A program made the position numbers and the translations under genes. From Phyllostachys edulis (taxonomy: Eukaryota; Streptophyta; Magnoliopsida; Poales; Poaceae), in the NCBI GenBank assembly GCA_036346405.1, contig CM070548.1:71829739-71893738 (forward strand): a DNA stretch of 64,000 nt. Direction: 5' to 3'. Shown piece by piece: positions 36,314-48,654 of this stretch. The first letter of the stretch is position 1; each line of letters starts with the position of its first letter. The notes below the pieces were generated by a model. It was not told the DNA's origin. It saw only the letters and a list, made by a program, of their open reading frames with translations, and did not search any database.

Positions 36314-37023
36314 ATAAAAGTAGTTTCCTCTACCTCCACTCAGACAAGGAAGAGTAGAGCTTAAAGTAAAGATATCTATAAATAAATGACATTAATACTG
36401 GTTGTGACCACAACATGAAAGTTCTTTTAAAAAATCACCACAACCTCGTAGAACATCTCCAAATGAGTCCAAGTGTGACAACAAGACTTTATACAATTCA
36501 TAGTCTTTTTTTTTGGTACACACGCATGTTCTTACACACACGTGAGTGCAATCTTAACATACGTCTAATTTAGAGCGGAGGCTTAGACCTCACGTAGCGC
36601 AAGCACATGCTGGATTTGAATCCAAGTGAGCTACATGCATGCCGACGCTGCTAGCCAACCAAACAACGCTCAGTCCTCTTCTGGTGTATAGAGTCTTGGT
36701 GTTACTAAAGCGGACTCCTGTTCAATAAAAAAAATCACTTTCTCTTTCCCCTACCTTTCTCTCTCTCTCTCTCTCACTCCTCCCGACCCTACCTCCGTCG
36801 TGCCGCCTCTCCAAATGCAGTGGGTAGTGAGGATCCTTCTCGGGCTTTCCAATGCCTGGATCGGGAGGAGATGCCACTTCCCCATTCTCGAAAATAAATT
36901 CTATGGGGAAGGGCCTTAGAGGAAGCCCCTCCCCCATCTCCATCAATTCACATGGTGACCGAGAGAATTCCCCCCATTCTCTCCCGCACGAGCAACTGAT
37001 TGGCAGCAGGGCCGGTGGGTATG
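36314..37023. other. Intergenic with CT microsatellite
   Basis: No gene recognised. A CT repeat lies at about 36757-36775. Open frames nearby on both strands are short and without domains. Confidence 0.4.
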
Positions 37024-38147
37024 TTTTATTTTATATTGTGATTTATTCCTCGACACTAGGTCAAGTTTGAGGCTTCTACCTGCCTAGTTCCAAGAGTCAA
37101 CCCTAAAGTTGCCATATCACCCACTTTGATCCAAAATAGGAGATGCCATTAAATCTCCAATAGTTGCAACTTGGAAGGTGGGTAATTCAAATATTACTTC
37201 TCATTTTTATAATAGGCTTGTAGGTTATCCTTGCAACAAAAAAAACACACACACACACACGAGAACCCACAAGTCAAAGCCATGCAATGCAAGTACACCA
37301 TCCGAGCTTGTAGAAGGAAGAAATATTATTTATGAGCCAAGTGTAATGCTTTCTTTCACCTTTCCCCACTCCACCATCAAAGCCACAATAAAGATGGATA
37401 TCTGCAAACACCATGTGCCTCCGTGTTTTACTCTCGAACCCTCTGTGTATGTGTTAATACATTGTCGATTTTCCCGTTGGATATGCCCTTGTGAGGTATG
37501 TTAACCACCTCTTCCTCCTTTATTTTATATTGTGATTTATTCCTCGACACTAGGTCAAGTTTGAGGCTGGCTTCTACAACTTTTTGCCTAGTTCCAACCC
37601 GTTCGACTTGTCAGTCAACCCTAAAGTTGCCATATCACCCACTTTGATCCAAAATAGGAGATGCCATTAAATCAACTCCAATAGTTGCAACTTGGAAGTC
37701 TCTATTTGGCTGTAATTCAAATATTACTTCTCATTTTTATAATAGGTTCACTGTAGGTTATCCTTGCAACAAAAAAAACACACACACACACATGGATGAC
37801 AACGTAGAACCCACAAGTCAAAGCCATGCAATGCAAGTACACCATCCGAGCTTGTAGAAGGAAGAAATATTATTTATGAGCCAAGTGTAATGCTTTCTTT
37901 CACCTTTCCCTACTCCACCATCAAATGGCCTCTCTTTCTTTTCTTTTCTTTCCTCTCTCTCCTGCTCACAATAAAGATGGATACATGCAAACACCATGTG
38001 CCTCCAGGTTTTACTCTCGAACCCTCTGTGTATGTGTTAGCGGTTTGTCTTATACATTGTCTGATTTTTCCCGTTGGATATGCCCTTGTCTGAGTTGTCT
38101 CCACACCTACCGCTTGCCCTCCCTACCCGTTAACCACCTCTTCCTCC
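37024..38147. repeat. Direct tandem duplication of about 0.5-0.6 kb
   Basis: 37024-37518 and 37519-38147 share long blocks (TATTGTGATTTATTCCTCGA, GAGATGCCATTAAATC, CATGCAATGCAAGTACACCA, GTGTATGTGTTA), offset 494 bp at the left end. The second copy has several short segments absent from the first, and both carry a CA run (about 37245 and 37779). Confidence 0.92.
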
Positions 38148-40999
38148 TCGTTATTTCTTTATTCCCCAGGTCTTCTCCCTATTATCCCCACCCTCCACTG
38201 CACTTCTTATGCTGAAGCTAGCACTCATCACCATTACTCGATGGTAAGGCAGACACGCGCGTCCATCCGTTGAATATATAATATTTGGTAGTTGCTTTTA
38301 CGATGTTTTGTGTGGTATAATGTAATGTGGCATGCAGTGCATGAAATGAGCATGCTTTATCATTTTTTTTTGTGTTGGATGGATTGGAATCAACTTTCTT
38401 CAAGAAGATATGAAGTCCATAAAAGTTACCAGGCGTACTTGGTGTTTTTGGACTGCTAATATATGAGTATGTTATTAACATGCTATACCAAACCAACTAC
38501 TACTGCTAATTGACAAAGCATATATTAAGGTAATATGTTATAGGAAACAAACTGCTGTGACTAATCTCAATGCATTCTGAATGTTGTGTTAGTGAATTAT
38601 TTTTTTGGTAACGGCTCAACGAAAAGAGTGATGAAAAGTTGAGGTAGTAGCTCAAATGTTGAAGCACACATAAACTAAGATGCATATGCATGTTGTCAGG
38701 TATAGGGGAGGCCTATCGAATAGTGTTTAGCTGACTCCTGGATGTATCCTTAAGAATTTTAGGTCCTCTACATATGCCACACGAGGTTATAACTAAGGCA
38801 TACTATGCTGAGAAATGTAGTTTGTCTTACCGTGCTTTTGGTTAGTGTGATATGCTATTTGACAAATGTGAACAAATGTCCATTAAATATACGATGCCAG
38901 GCATACTAATATCTCCTGAGGTGTAAATGTGTAATGGTCTAAAGGAAAATTCTTTTTGGTCAATGTTATCATATCATCTTTCAAGCCATTTTAATTATGT
39001 TTTTTTGGCATCTTGGTGACTTAATCTCCTGAGGTGTAAATGTGTGATGGTCTGAAGGAAAATATACATTTTTTAACATCATCGTATAAACTAACAATAC
39101 AAATGCACTAGTCTAATAGAAAAATTGTTGATAAAATCAACATCTCTATGCTCATCATTCAGAAAGTCAGAGTAGGCAAATGCAAATATCTATTGTTTCT
39201 CCATTAGAGACAGAATGTGACTAAAATTTTCCATAAAAAGAGAGAGAAAAAACTTGTGTCATGCATAAATTTCAATAAATCCTTTCCAATAAAGTTGAGA
39301 ACCACCTGAAATACCATGGTTCATAGAACTGTCAACCATGAAATTGAGTTGAAGCTGGACCTTAGATGGGAAATACAAGGAGGGATTTACCTCAGGATGT
39401 ATGGAGGTAGAATAACTTAAATAGATGTGATAAGCTATTGGAGCATTCTGATAATAACAATAATCAATTTGCAATAGTAAAAGCAGCACATGTGAGTTGG
39501 ATGTAATCATATCTCAAAACCTTTTGGGCAAAACTGTCAAGGACCAAGAATCAAACCCAAGTAGAGAAAATAGCCTAGTGGTGTCCAGGAAATAAACATG
39601 AGTGATCCAAATTAGTTATTAAGTAACTAAAATAAATCAAAGATAGCAGCAATAGCTTACTTCATCGCCTTGCTATTTAGCCATAGAGCAGGCTAGGCTC
39701 ATGACACGGTAATTTTTTTGAAGAATGTAAAGCATGTAGGTAGGTAAAATACCCCTACCATGTCTTAACCATTTGCCAACTGTTCATAAACTAAGGATCG
39801 AAGGAACCTCATACAAAGCCACATATATTTTTGAAAACAGAATGGGGGGATTACAGCTATCTAGGAATCATATAGGTATAGTCTCACCATACTGTTTGCT
39901 GGATATGCAATAGGCCGAATATGCTACTAGGTGACATCGCAAACAACCTGAAACCAAATATGGAAGGGCAAATTGAGATTCAGTTCAATAGAACCCCACC
40001 AACAGAGCACACAAACTGCATTCATAATAAAAATGTACTAAGGCATCATTTACAATCTATCGTAAATTCTCTTCTATATCTATTATTGATCACGGTCATG
40101 TCTGTGTTTGCCATAACACATGAAATAGATGTATGCAATACGTAAACAAATAAGAAAGCATGGAATAGGTACATAAGGTATAGACCATACCAAAGATGGT
40201 GCAAGCTACATGAGCGAACAATGTTTTTTTAATGGCTGCATGGTCATGACTCAACAACTCCTGCAGAATGTATTACGTACAGGCTGTGAGTGATCCTCTT
40301 CAGAATTGTTGTAAACACATAGTATCAGGAATACCACTTCAATGTGGGAAGCAACCACACCAAATTAGCATCACAGCTAATATGAAAGGAGGAAATAGTT
40401 CTGTGCCTATGAAAGTAACTCAAGGCCCGGTCCCCAAGACAAAGGGATATAATTTATTGGTGAAAAATAGTGACACCTTAGCATAAAACAATACAAAACT
40501 TTTATGGCATATATGTAACTCTCTTTGCCAACAAATGAATTACTTGAGTTTAAAAAAAGTATCTCAGGATGTATACTAAAAGACAATGCATACACGATAA
40601 ATCTGATGGGGGTTGCTTGGTATTAGAAGACAACACATACACGATCCTTGCAAAACCACACCTAACTAAACGAAGAAGAAGCCACCAGGGAAGAGCAGCA
40701 GAGAAAACATTCAATGAATGTTACATTAACAGTTCTAGATAACAACCACAAACAACACTTGTGGTCCATACACACGAACAACTAACTCAACCATGGTGGA
40801 TGCCACCAAAGCACATGGCACCAAAGAACACAATGGAAGTATAAGATCATACCTAACCAATGCAGTGTGATGGAAAGCAACGCCGACTACCTGCAAAGAA
40901 CAATCAACCCAACAACGACACCCTGTAACAGTAAACAACCAAGCCAAACATGAGAATAGCACAGAGCCTAAGGATAGAAATCACAGGAAACCAAGACCA
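38148..40999. other. Intergenic, no gene recognised
   Basis: AT-rich. A block of about 42 bp (CTCCTGAGGTGTAAATGTGT) at 38913 recurs at 39025. No convincing exon was found on either strand. Confidence 0.4.
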
Positions 41000-42250
41000 A
41001 TGCATAAGAAATCTAGAGAAAAAAGAAAGGGAACCGTGCCAGCGATGAACCCTAGAAGGAAAAGGTGGCGAGCCACCACCCAAGCAAAGCAAAGCAGAGA
41101 GAAGATGGGTTGTAGGCTGCGAGGAATGGTAGAAGAAATCAAGGGCAGAGCTCCCAGGAAGCTCAATGGGAAGGCGCCAGCAAGAACCACCCACCGAAAA
41201 CGCAAAATGAGAAAAACTGAACCCACCCGGCGGTCTAACTCACCAATTTACACTAGAATTTGGCTAAGACAAGATAAAATCACACCAGAATTGGGGAAGG
41301 ATTAGATGAATAGGGAGGGGAAAAGCAGAGACGGGGAAGGACATTTCATCGATGAGTTTGTGGGGACAGTGAGGTTTAGGGGCAAGATAGGCCCTAGCCG
41401 CCGCACTTGAGCTGGCCTCCTGGCCGTCGTCGCTAGTGCTACCCGTCGTCATCGCCTCTACCATCGCTTATGTACGGGGAAAGCGAGGAGAGGTAAGACG
41501 AAGAGGAGAATAAGAGAGGAAGGAGGGAGGTGAGGGGAACACAACTGGGGGGCAAGCGGAGTAGCGACGATGTCATCTAGGCATCGTGGCCGACGGCATT
41601 GGTGGAGAAGAAGCGAGAGGATGGGAGGTGAGACAGGGAAAGTGAGGAGAGGCGAGAGGATGGGAGGCGAGACGGGGAGGGGAAGAAGAGGGGAAGGAGG
41701 AAGCCGGAGGGCTGGATCGGGCTACGCGGAGGGGTGCGGTGGAGGCGAAGAAGGCGGTCACACTGGGAAGAGGTGCTCGGAGGGGGGGATGGGGAGGTGG
41801 CGTCGGGAAGGGGAGGTGGAGGCACGAGGATTGTAGGCAGCGACATGGGGAGAGGAAGAGGTGGAGGATGAAGTGAGGAGTTTGAACGGGCATGCGGGAG
41901 CGAGGAGGCGATGATGTGGCGTGGGGCTCGAGACGGGACGACAGGGTAAGGAGGAAGGGGAGGAGGCGAGGGCGACGCCGAGTCAACTTGCGAGCTCACG
42001 GTGGAGACAGCGGGGGCGAGGAGGGAGAGGGCGAGAGACAGGAAGGGGAAGAGGTGGCGATGGTTGGGGGGTCGGTTGGTAACCCTAGGGTGGTCGATGC
42101 GGAGACAGAGCGAAGGAATCTGGAGTTTTGGACCGTCCGTGGAAACAAGCGATCCGACAGCTTCGCACCCGTCCAATTCCAACCGTGCAATGATGATCCG
42201 ATGGTTGACGATTGCCTAAATGAGAACTCCAAGCAAATTCGCGAACTGTA
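41000..42250 (-). other. Possible 5' portion of an unknown minus-strand gene or gene fragment
   Basis: On the minus strand a pyrimidine-rich leader-like stretch (42180-41480) precedes an ATG at 41464 opening a 66-residue frame starting MVEAMTTGSTSDDGQEASSS. It ends at a stop at about 41264, with a GT donor-like GGTGAGTTAG just downstream. I recognise no domain and cannot follow further exons, so this could equally be noncoding or a captured fragment. The 201-residue frame in the leader is Pro/Ser-rich because of CT-rich composition. Confidence 0.25.
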
Positions 42251-42343
42251 AAGGGGTTTTGGCAAAAACAACAACATGGGGGCTCCTAAGGCCACAATTT
42301 CCTTGCAGTTGTAGATAGTAAAGAGATTAGTGTCACTCCCAAC

Positions 42344-45300
42344 TGTAACATCCCAAATCCGGGTGTGTGTTTCAAATATAAGAAAATGAGAAGAAATTAA
42401 AACTTTTCTTGCATCTTGTTGTTTTTGAACTTTTCTATAATTCTTGTAAAGGAATTGTGGAATTCAAAAACTCAAATCTCCAATTGACTAAAGTCATGAA
42501 CCCTTTTTCAACTTTGTTGAGAATCTTGTGATCAACACCTAGAAATATTTTTTCTTGGTTCTAGGGCTGCAGTGTGACACCTTTGAAAAATTTCACAATT
42601 TTTAGAAATTATTTGATAATTTTTAAGAGGCAGTCAAACCAGTTTGACTCTTGGTCAAACCCTAGAACACAACCTTGAGGAATTTCTGGAGAAAAATGCT
42701 CTACATAAAAACCTTTGGAAAATTTATACAAGGTTGATCCTAGAGTTAGGAACCTCCAGTCAAAATTTCAGAATTTTGGGAGTTAGTTTGCTACCTCTAA
42801 AAATTCTTCCAAGTTTCAGCTTAAATTCAAACCCTAAGTCAGGTCCTGTTGGGTTTGAGTCGGACTTGGACCCTTTTGATCAAACCCAACCGCTTAAATG
42901 CACCGAGTGCGTTCAAAGTGGCGCGCGTGGTTTTGAACCATTGGATTTCCAATCTAACGGTCACAGATCTTTGACTCAAGTCTTGTGGTTTGGCTCAACC
43001 CGTTCAACAGCTTTGGACTCGAGCCAGTTTGGTTGTCTCACTGACTGTGGGCCCTTGCCAATCTTGGTCATCATCTTCTTCGCCGTGCATGTGCGTGTGT
43101 GCCAGAGTGCCATGGCGTGGGCGGCAGTGCTGGGTCACCTCCGTTGTGTCCTTAGCAACGGCTCTTAAGCCCTCATTTAATGCGCGCCAGTGCTTTCGCC
43201 CTAAAGTTGCGGTCACGCCTGCTCCCGTCGCCTCAGCTCGCCCATGGTAGAGCCATGAGCTGAGCTCACCCTTGGGCTTTGTCCTAGCTCCTTTCCTTAC
43301 TCCTCTGGCTATAAAAGGCCTTTGAACCCCTCTTTGGATTCTTTTCAGCACCCACCTTTGCAAACCCTAGCTCCCTCTCTGTGTTTGAGCTCAAACACCA
43401 AAGAACCCCTAATCCGCCATTGTCGGCCAAAGCAAGCTTCTTCGCTGCTAGTGCTTTAGTGGTTCAATTGCAAATCTTTTCGCATCACTTTGCGCCCCTC
43501 ATCATCTTAAGCATTTCCTCTAACTTAATTTTGTTTGACATTCACAGAGATTGTCAAATTTGGGGTTTATTCAAATTCGGCCGAAGTGCACCCCCTTTCC
43601 TCCTGAACTCCGGTAAGGGCTTCATTTCTCAATTAATTGCTCATGGGCCATCTCTGAGCTATTTTGAAGCTAACCCTACCACCGGCTCATTATTTTTGCT
43701 CAGGCCATCTTCTCCACTTCATCTTCCTCACGGTTGCAGGTCTTTGTGCTTCATTGAGCAACTCCGGCCATCTCCTAGCCTCTACAGCGTTAAGGTAGTT
43801 TCCTTGTAGTCCTTAGAAGCTTGGGCACTCGCTTTCTTGGACTGCTGCGGAGCTATTTTGCTGTTTTCATTTTTGGACGTGCTTGTCGCCGTCGTTCTTC
43901 TCCAGCTCGTCGCCGTTCTTGGCCGTTGTTGCTGTCGAGAGTACCTCTAGTGGGTGCGCAAGGCTATTGCGAACCCATTCCTGCCTTTAGCTCGCGCCGT
44001 CGTGACCAGAGTCGCCGACGGTGAGCTTCTGTTTGAACTCGGGTTCTTTGTCAGACGAGAGACACTGTGCGTTGTCGATTAGGGCAAAGATTTGCTCATT
44101 AAATGTTAATCATTGCTTAATCATTGTTAATCATTGCTTAGCACTTAATGGATGTCCTAAATCGGCTTTAATAGTCGCTGATAGTGGGCCCCGTGCGTTT
44201 AAAACAACGTGCGTGGCTTAATTACCACTTACACGTGGGCCCAGCACTTTAAACCCCTGTGTGTGGCTTAATAGTCGCTTACAGGTGGGCCCCGCACGTT
44301 TAACCCCTAGAGCGTGCGTGTGTAACACTGAGACCCATTTTGGACCGTCCGATTTAGATCCAGCGATCTAAATCATCGGGAACGTTCGGACCACTGAACC
44401 TCCACCGTCCGATTTAGATCCAACGATCTAGATCGCTGTGAACGTTCGGACCACCGAACCTCAGCCGTCCATTTTGAGATCTACGGTCGAGATTTGTGGG
44501 ACTTTCGAACCCCCGGACCTCCCCGTAGCTTTGGACCATCCATTTTAATCTGCGGCTCAGATAGCGGGAACGTTCGGACCGTCCGAGCGTTACTTCGCTC
44601 TGAGCCGTTAGTTTCTTGATCAACGCTCTAGATTGGGTGGGACGTTCGGACCGTCCAAACGTCCCCTTCATTTTGGACCGTTGATTTCGATCCAACCGTT
44701 GAGCTCGCGGCTGGTCGTTCATTGCACAAGGCCTCCTCGCTGTGGACCGTTAGATTCTAATCCAACAGTTGGCTCAGTTGGGCTGTGCACGTCCGATCGT
44801 CCAAGCGCGCTTGGGCCGTTAGATTTGACCTCAACGACCAAGGTTTTTCCGAATTGGGTTAGTAATGAGAAAATCCAGTTATGCTTTATTTGTGAACTGT
44901 TAATTGTGTTAATCTTCAAAATTGCATAACTATTTCATTTTAACTCCGTTTCGGTTGATTCAAATTTTGTTGGCTCTGGTTTTAACTAAGCTTTAATCTA
45001 AAAATGGTTGAAAACTTGGTTCTATTCTAGAAAAAGTTGTTAGTGGATTTATTTTAGGTTTAGGCTTTATTTCTGATCTAAAAATTCATTTAACTTGAAA
45101 AATACTTAAGTTTTTCCCTGTGGCTTCTTTTTGAGTGAAACCAAGTTTGTTGGTTTCCTCTGTTAGTGTGCTTATTTGTAGAATAGTTTTTAGACATGCT
45201 ACTATTTTTAAAGTTTCTGTGGTTGCATTTATTTTGTGCTCTTTTTCATGTCTTTGAAAAATCTTAGAAAATGCATCCTAGCTCCAAATGAGGTGAATCA

Positions 45301-47349
45301 AATTGTGTTGTTCATCTCATGTGGTGCTCTATTTACCATAAAAGTTTTAGGTGCACCACCTCTCTGGAAATTTGTGCCAAAAATTTAATTTTGGATGAAT
45401 AGTAACCGAAATGAATTTTTCAGCCTTTTTCCAACCGGCTGATCTTGTTTTGGCCATAAGTTTAGCATTGAGCATCCCAATCAATTGGTTCTTATTGCTA
45501 AATTCATTAAAAATCATGCTTTTCCTGCGGTGTAAATTTCATGGCTTTTGGTTGACTTTGGTTTTTGAGTCTTTTCGGTGCTCTTCGTTCTTATCGGTTC
45601 TTTTCGTTTCTTTCGTTAGGTTCCGACGAGTTCGCTGAGTTCGAGAGTGATCCTTTGCAGCATATTGAGTATCTCCAGCAAGGCAAGCAATTTGATCATA
45701 TTGATCCCATTACTTTCAAAGTCTAATATATTGTTTACAAATTGTATGTATGCATGCTTTTTGTGTCAAAGTTAATTTTGCCGGTTAGAGGTAGCTAATC
45801 CTAATGCTTGGTTTCCTTAAATTGTTCATCCCCTGTCACTAGCCTTAAGTTATTAATATCGCCGGTGAATTAGAGCCCGGTGGTTGAATTATGCTCTTTT
45901 ATTGTCTTTACGGTGTCATGCTTAGATATGCTTAGCTACCGGTAGAATTGGGTGGTTATCGACTTAGTCGATGACCTTGATCACACAAATCTTATTATTA
46001 CATTATGTCCAACACTTTGTGCTTTGCTAATTTGTAAAGTCAAAACTGAAAACAAAATGTTATCGACTTGGGCACATTGGATGATGGTGTGATCTTTTGG
46101 TGTGACTGGAATGGTGCCTAAGTCAACAAGGACCGAGTTACTTGTGTCACTGATCCAAGCGATTATTGCGTGCTAACCACACGAGGGGGATATGGGACTG
46201 GACCTCTCTTGACTAAGTATTTTGGGAGGTGTTAATTAATGAGTCGCTGGTGGTAGTTGTAGAGAAAAATGTTCGTTGTTGGGATGAGAGGGATGTGTTC
46301 CTTTTAGGTTCTCAGATACCGGTGAGCACCGTAGTTGCTTGGTGGGCCGTGTGTCCGACTCAACGTGTGGGTCCTTAGTGGGAGCCCGTAACGGCGGTTC
46401 ACTAAGGGTTAACCCCCATACGTGCGACTCTTAATTAGCACAATCCATTGGAAAGCGTCTCGTAGGACTTAGCCGCTTAAGCATACCAAAGGAAGTGTGC
46501 TAAATATCTTGGCAAAAAGGCGGTCTGACGTGTGGGTATATTGGTACACCCCTGCATGGTTAAAACTATTCGAATAGCCTCGTCCTAGGTTATGGATATG
46601 CTTGGTAAGGTCGTGCAAGAACTAGACTATAACCTTTAATTAAAACTTGATGTGGGTGGTATGAATGGGGAATTCATACTATTGTTGTGGTGGCTATTGG
46701 GTTTGTCACTTCCAGGATGTCTTTATACTGTTGTTTCTTGTTATCTCGCTATTTTTGTCAAATAAAAATAGATTGTTAAAACTGCTTTAAATCTATTCCA
46801 TTATTGCAAATGAAAACTTGCTTTATGCTGAAAATGAACCATAGCCTTCTCCTTTGATTAAGCTTGCATGTAGATATGTATAGGCTTGTTACTCAGTAAG
46901 TTTTTGTAGTACATTTTGTACTCATTTGCATTGCTTAATTGTTGCAGAGGAGGTTGATCCCTCAAGGGATCGACTTTTGTGAGACGGACTTCGCTTTGGA
47001 CGACTAGGTTGGCGGCCCGGTTGGTTGCCTTGTGGGTGAAAGGCACACTGATTGGCTCTTGTTTATCGCCATCTTATGGCTTTTGCTTCCGCTGTTTACT
47101 TAACTCTTTATCTGTCTTTTGGCCGGTCAGACTCTTTTGTAATAACTCTATTATGTATGTCTTTTGATTTGTAAAGCTTTTGCTTCGGTTCTGTGTGTTG
47201 AATGGAATTGATGCATAATTTTGTAAAGGGGCATGTGTACTGCAAATTCTGGGAAGTACATGTATCTTGAGGTTCGGATTATTTGATTTGTAATGCTAGG
47301 ACAAAGTGGATGGTTAAGTATTACAAGCCAAATGATCCGGCTTCTCACA
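42344..47349 (+). mobile_element. Solo LTR, about 5.0 kb, with 5-bp target duplication
   Basis: Begins TGTAACATCCC and ends TTCTCACA, the TG...CA termini of an LTR. CCAAC flanks both sides (42339-42343 and 47350-47354). There is no internal direct repeat, primer-binding site or gag/pol, so it is a solo LTR rather than a complete element. It contains minisatellite-like repeats and a GTACATTTTGTACTC motif before a GAGGAGGTTGATCC segment near the right end. Layout parallels the block at 19236-23480. The very large size fits some Ty3-type LTRs of grasses; lineage is inferred. The open frames inside have no domain. Confidence 0.85.
44341..44850. repeat. Degenerate 61-bp minisatellite inside the solo LTR
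   Basis: Units with CCGTCCGATTTAGATC and GGGAACGTTCGGACC recur at 44341, 44402 and 44463 and then in more diverged form. Each unit contains short palindromes such as GATCTAGATC. Confidence 0.75.
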
Positions 47350-47684
47350 CCAACGCTCTTGTAATTCACTGCTATCACCATTTCCCTCGTGATTGTGCTT
47401 ATTCATCTTTAGCCCCTACCAATGTCCTACTCCATCATTGACTTTGAGTAGCCACCATACCACTACTAACACCCCCTCCTTGCCCTCTTGCATCACCATG
47501 AGACTATCATTGATCTTGTCTACCTACTTCTAGCCACAACCTATCGCCCTCTAGCAAACCTGTAACCTACGAACCGCTATTGCCTCACTACTTAGCCGCC
47601 ATCCATCGCCAACTGTCGGACCATCGAAGATCAAGGATCTAGGGTTGGATGGTGAATGACCCCAACTATCCCATGCGCAAATAT

Positions 47685-48125
47685 CACTACTACAAAAAGG
47701 CTAATACTAGACGCCTCATCCCAGACGGTTGACCAAAACCGTCTATATTACATGCAATCACAGACGGTTTTGGGTTTGCGATCGTGTGCATCGGGTCGTG
47801 CTAAAACCATCTGTGAAGAGGTAATATCACAGATGGTTCATTATGAAAACCGTCTGTGAAGTATCACAGGTGGTTCTTAACAATAACCATCTGTGATATT
47901 TCAAAATATCACATACGGTTTCAACAAACAACCATCTGTGATACTTCACAGACGATTTTTATAATGAACCATCTGTGATACAACACCATATCACGGATGG
48001 TACCATTGTGGAACCGTCTGTGATATGAGACCATATCACGGACGATTCCATTGTGGAACCGTATGTGATAAGTATCACTGACGGTTCTATAATAGAACCG
48101 GCTGTGATAAGTCTCTTTATTAGTA
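47685..48125. mobile_element. CACTA (En/Spm-type) transposon terminus with subterminal repeats
   Basis: CACTACTACAAAAA at 47685 is a canonical CACTA terminus, preceded by TAT as a possible 3-bp target site. It is followed by about fifteen copies of ATCACAGACGGTT-type subterminal repeats in both orientations (AACCGTCTGTGAT). I did not find the opposite terminus: 48112 reads TTTATTAGTAGGTG, which could be a decayed end of a small element, or the element may extend further and be split by the copia insertion. Confidence 0.85.
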
Positions 48126-48654
48126 GGTGCCCGCTAGGGTTTGCGCTCTAACTCGTCACTCCCTAGCGCCCTTACTCTTATTTGTTCCCCTCCCCACAAA
48201 CTATGGTGACGCTGCCTTCCTCTCTTCCTACCCCCGGCTACCTTACCGACCTCCCTTGGCTACCTCTAGCTCCACCAACCTTAGCCTCGGCTACCTCACC
48301 ACCGACACCGGCGATGTCAATCGGGGTAAGACAGATCTATTGGTTTGTGCTGTTGGTATTCATATGAACTGAGTTGCAATGTGGGCTACCTAGCTAGCTT
48401 GTCGGTTGATGGTCGATTTGGACACCTTTGGCCTTGCTGTCTTGCCCTCTGTGACTGCTGGTTGGCTGGCTGGATGGATGGATCTGGTGGTGGGGAATGG
48501 GGCTGTGTTTGGGTGTGACTGCTGGTATGTTCCTAAAGATATTTTTGTTTTCGATCTTAATGATGCAGGTGTGTCTTTGAAAAAACACATTGATGCAACC
48601 TTAAGAAGTGGCAATCTGAGGGAGGCAATTTGGTTGCTTCCTAGAGAGGATCTT
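48126..48654 (+). other. Gene-like segment next to the CACTA terminus
   Basis: A GC-rich open stretch with a donor-like GGGGTAAG near 48324, then a segment ending at an acceptor-like GATGCAG at 48569, then an open frame (GVSLKKHIDATLRSGNLREA) that runs into the copia LTR. It looks like an exon-intron fragment interrupted by the retrotransposon. I recognise no family. Confidence 0.3.

Noticed and set aside
36595..36625. Possible tRNA B-box like sequence (GGATTTGAATCC)
   Set aside because: No matching A-box, acceptor stem or cloverleaf nearby.
41577..42182. 201-codon Pro/Ser-rich minus-strand frame
   Set aside because: Produced by CT-rich composition; no domain, and overlapping frames of similar length exist on both strands.
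42644..43809. Open frames of 86-174 codons between 42.6 and 43.8 kb
   Set aside because: They lie inside the solo LTR and show no family motif.
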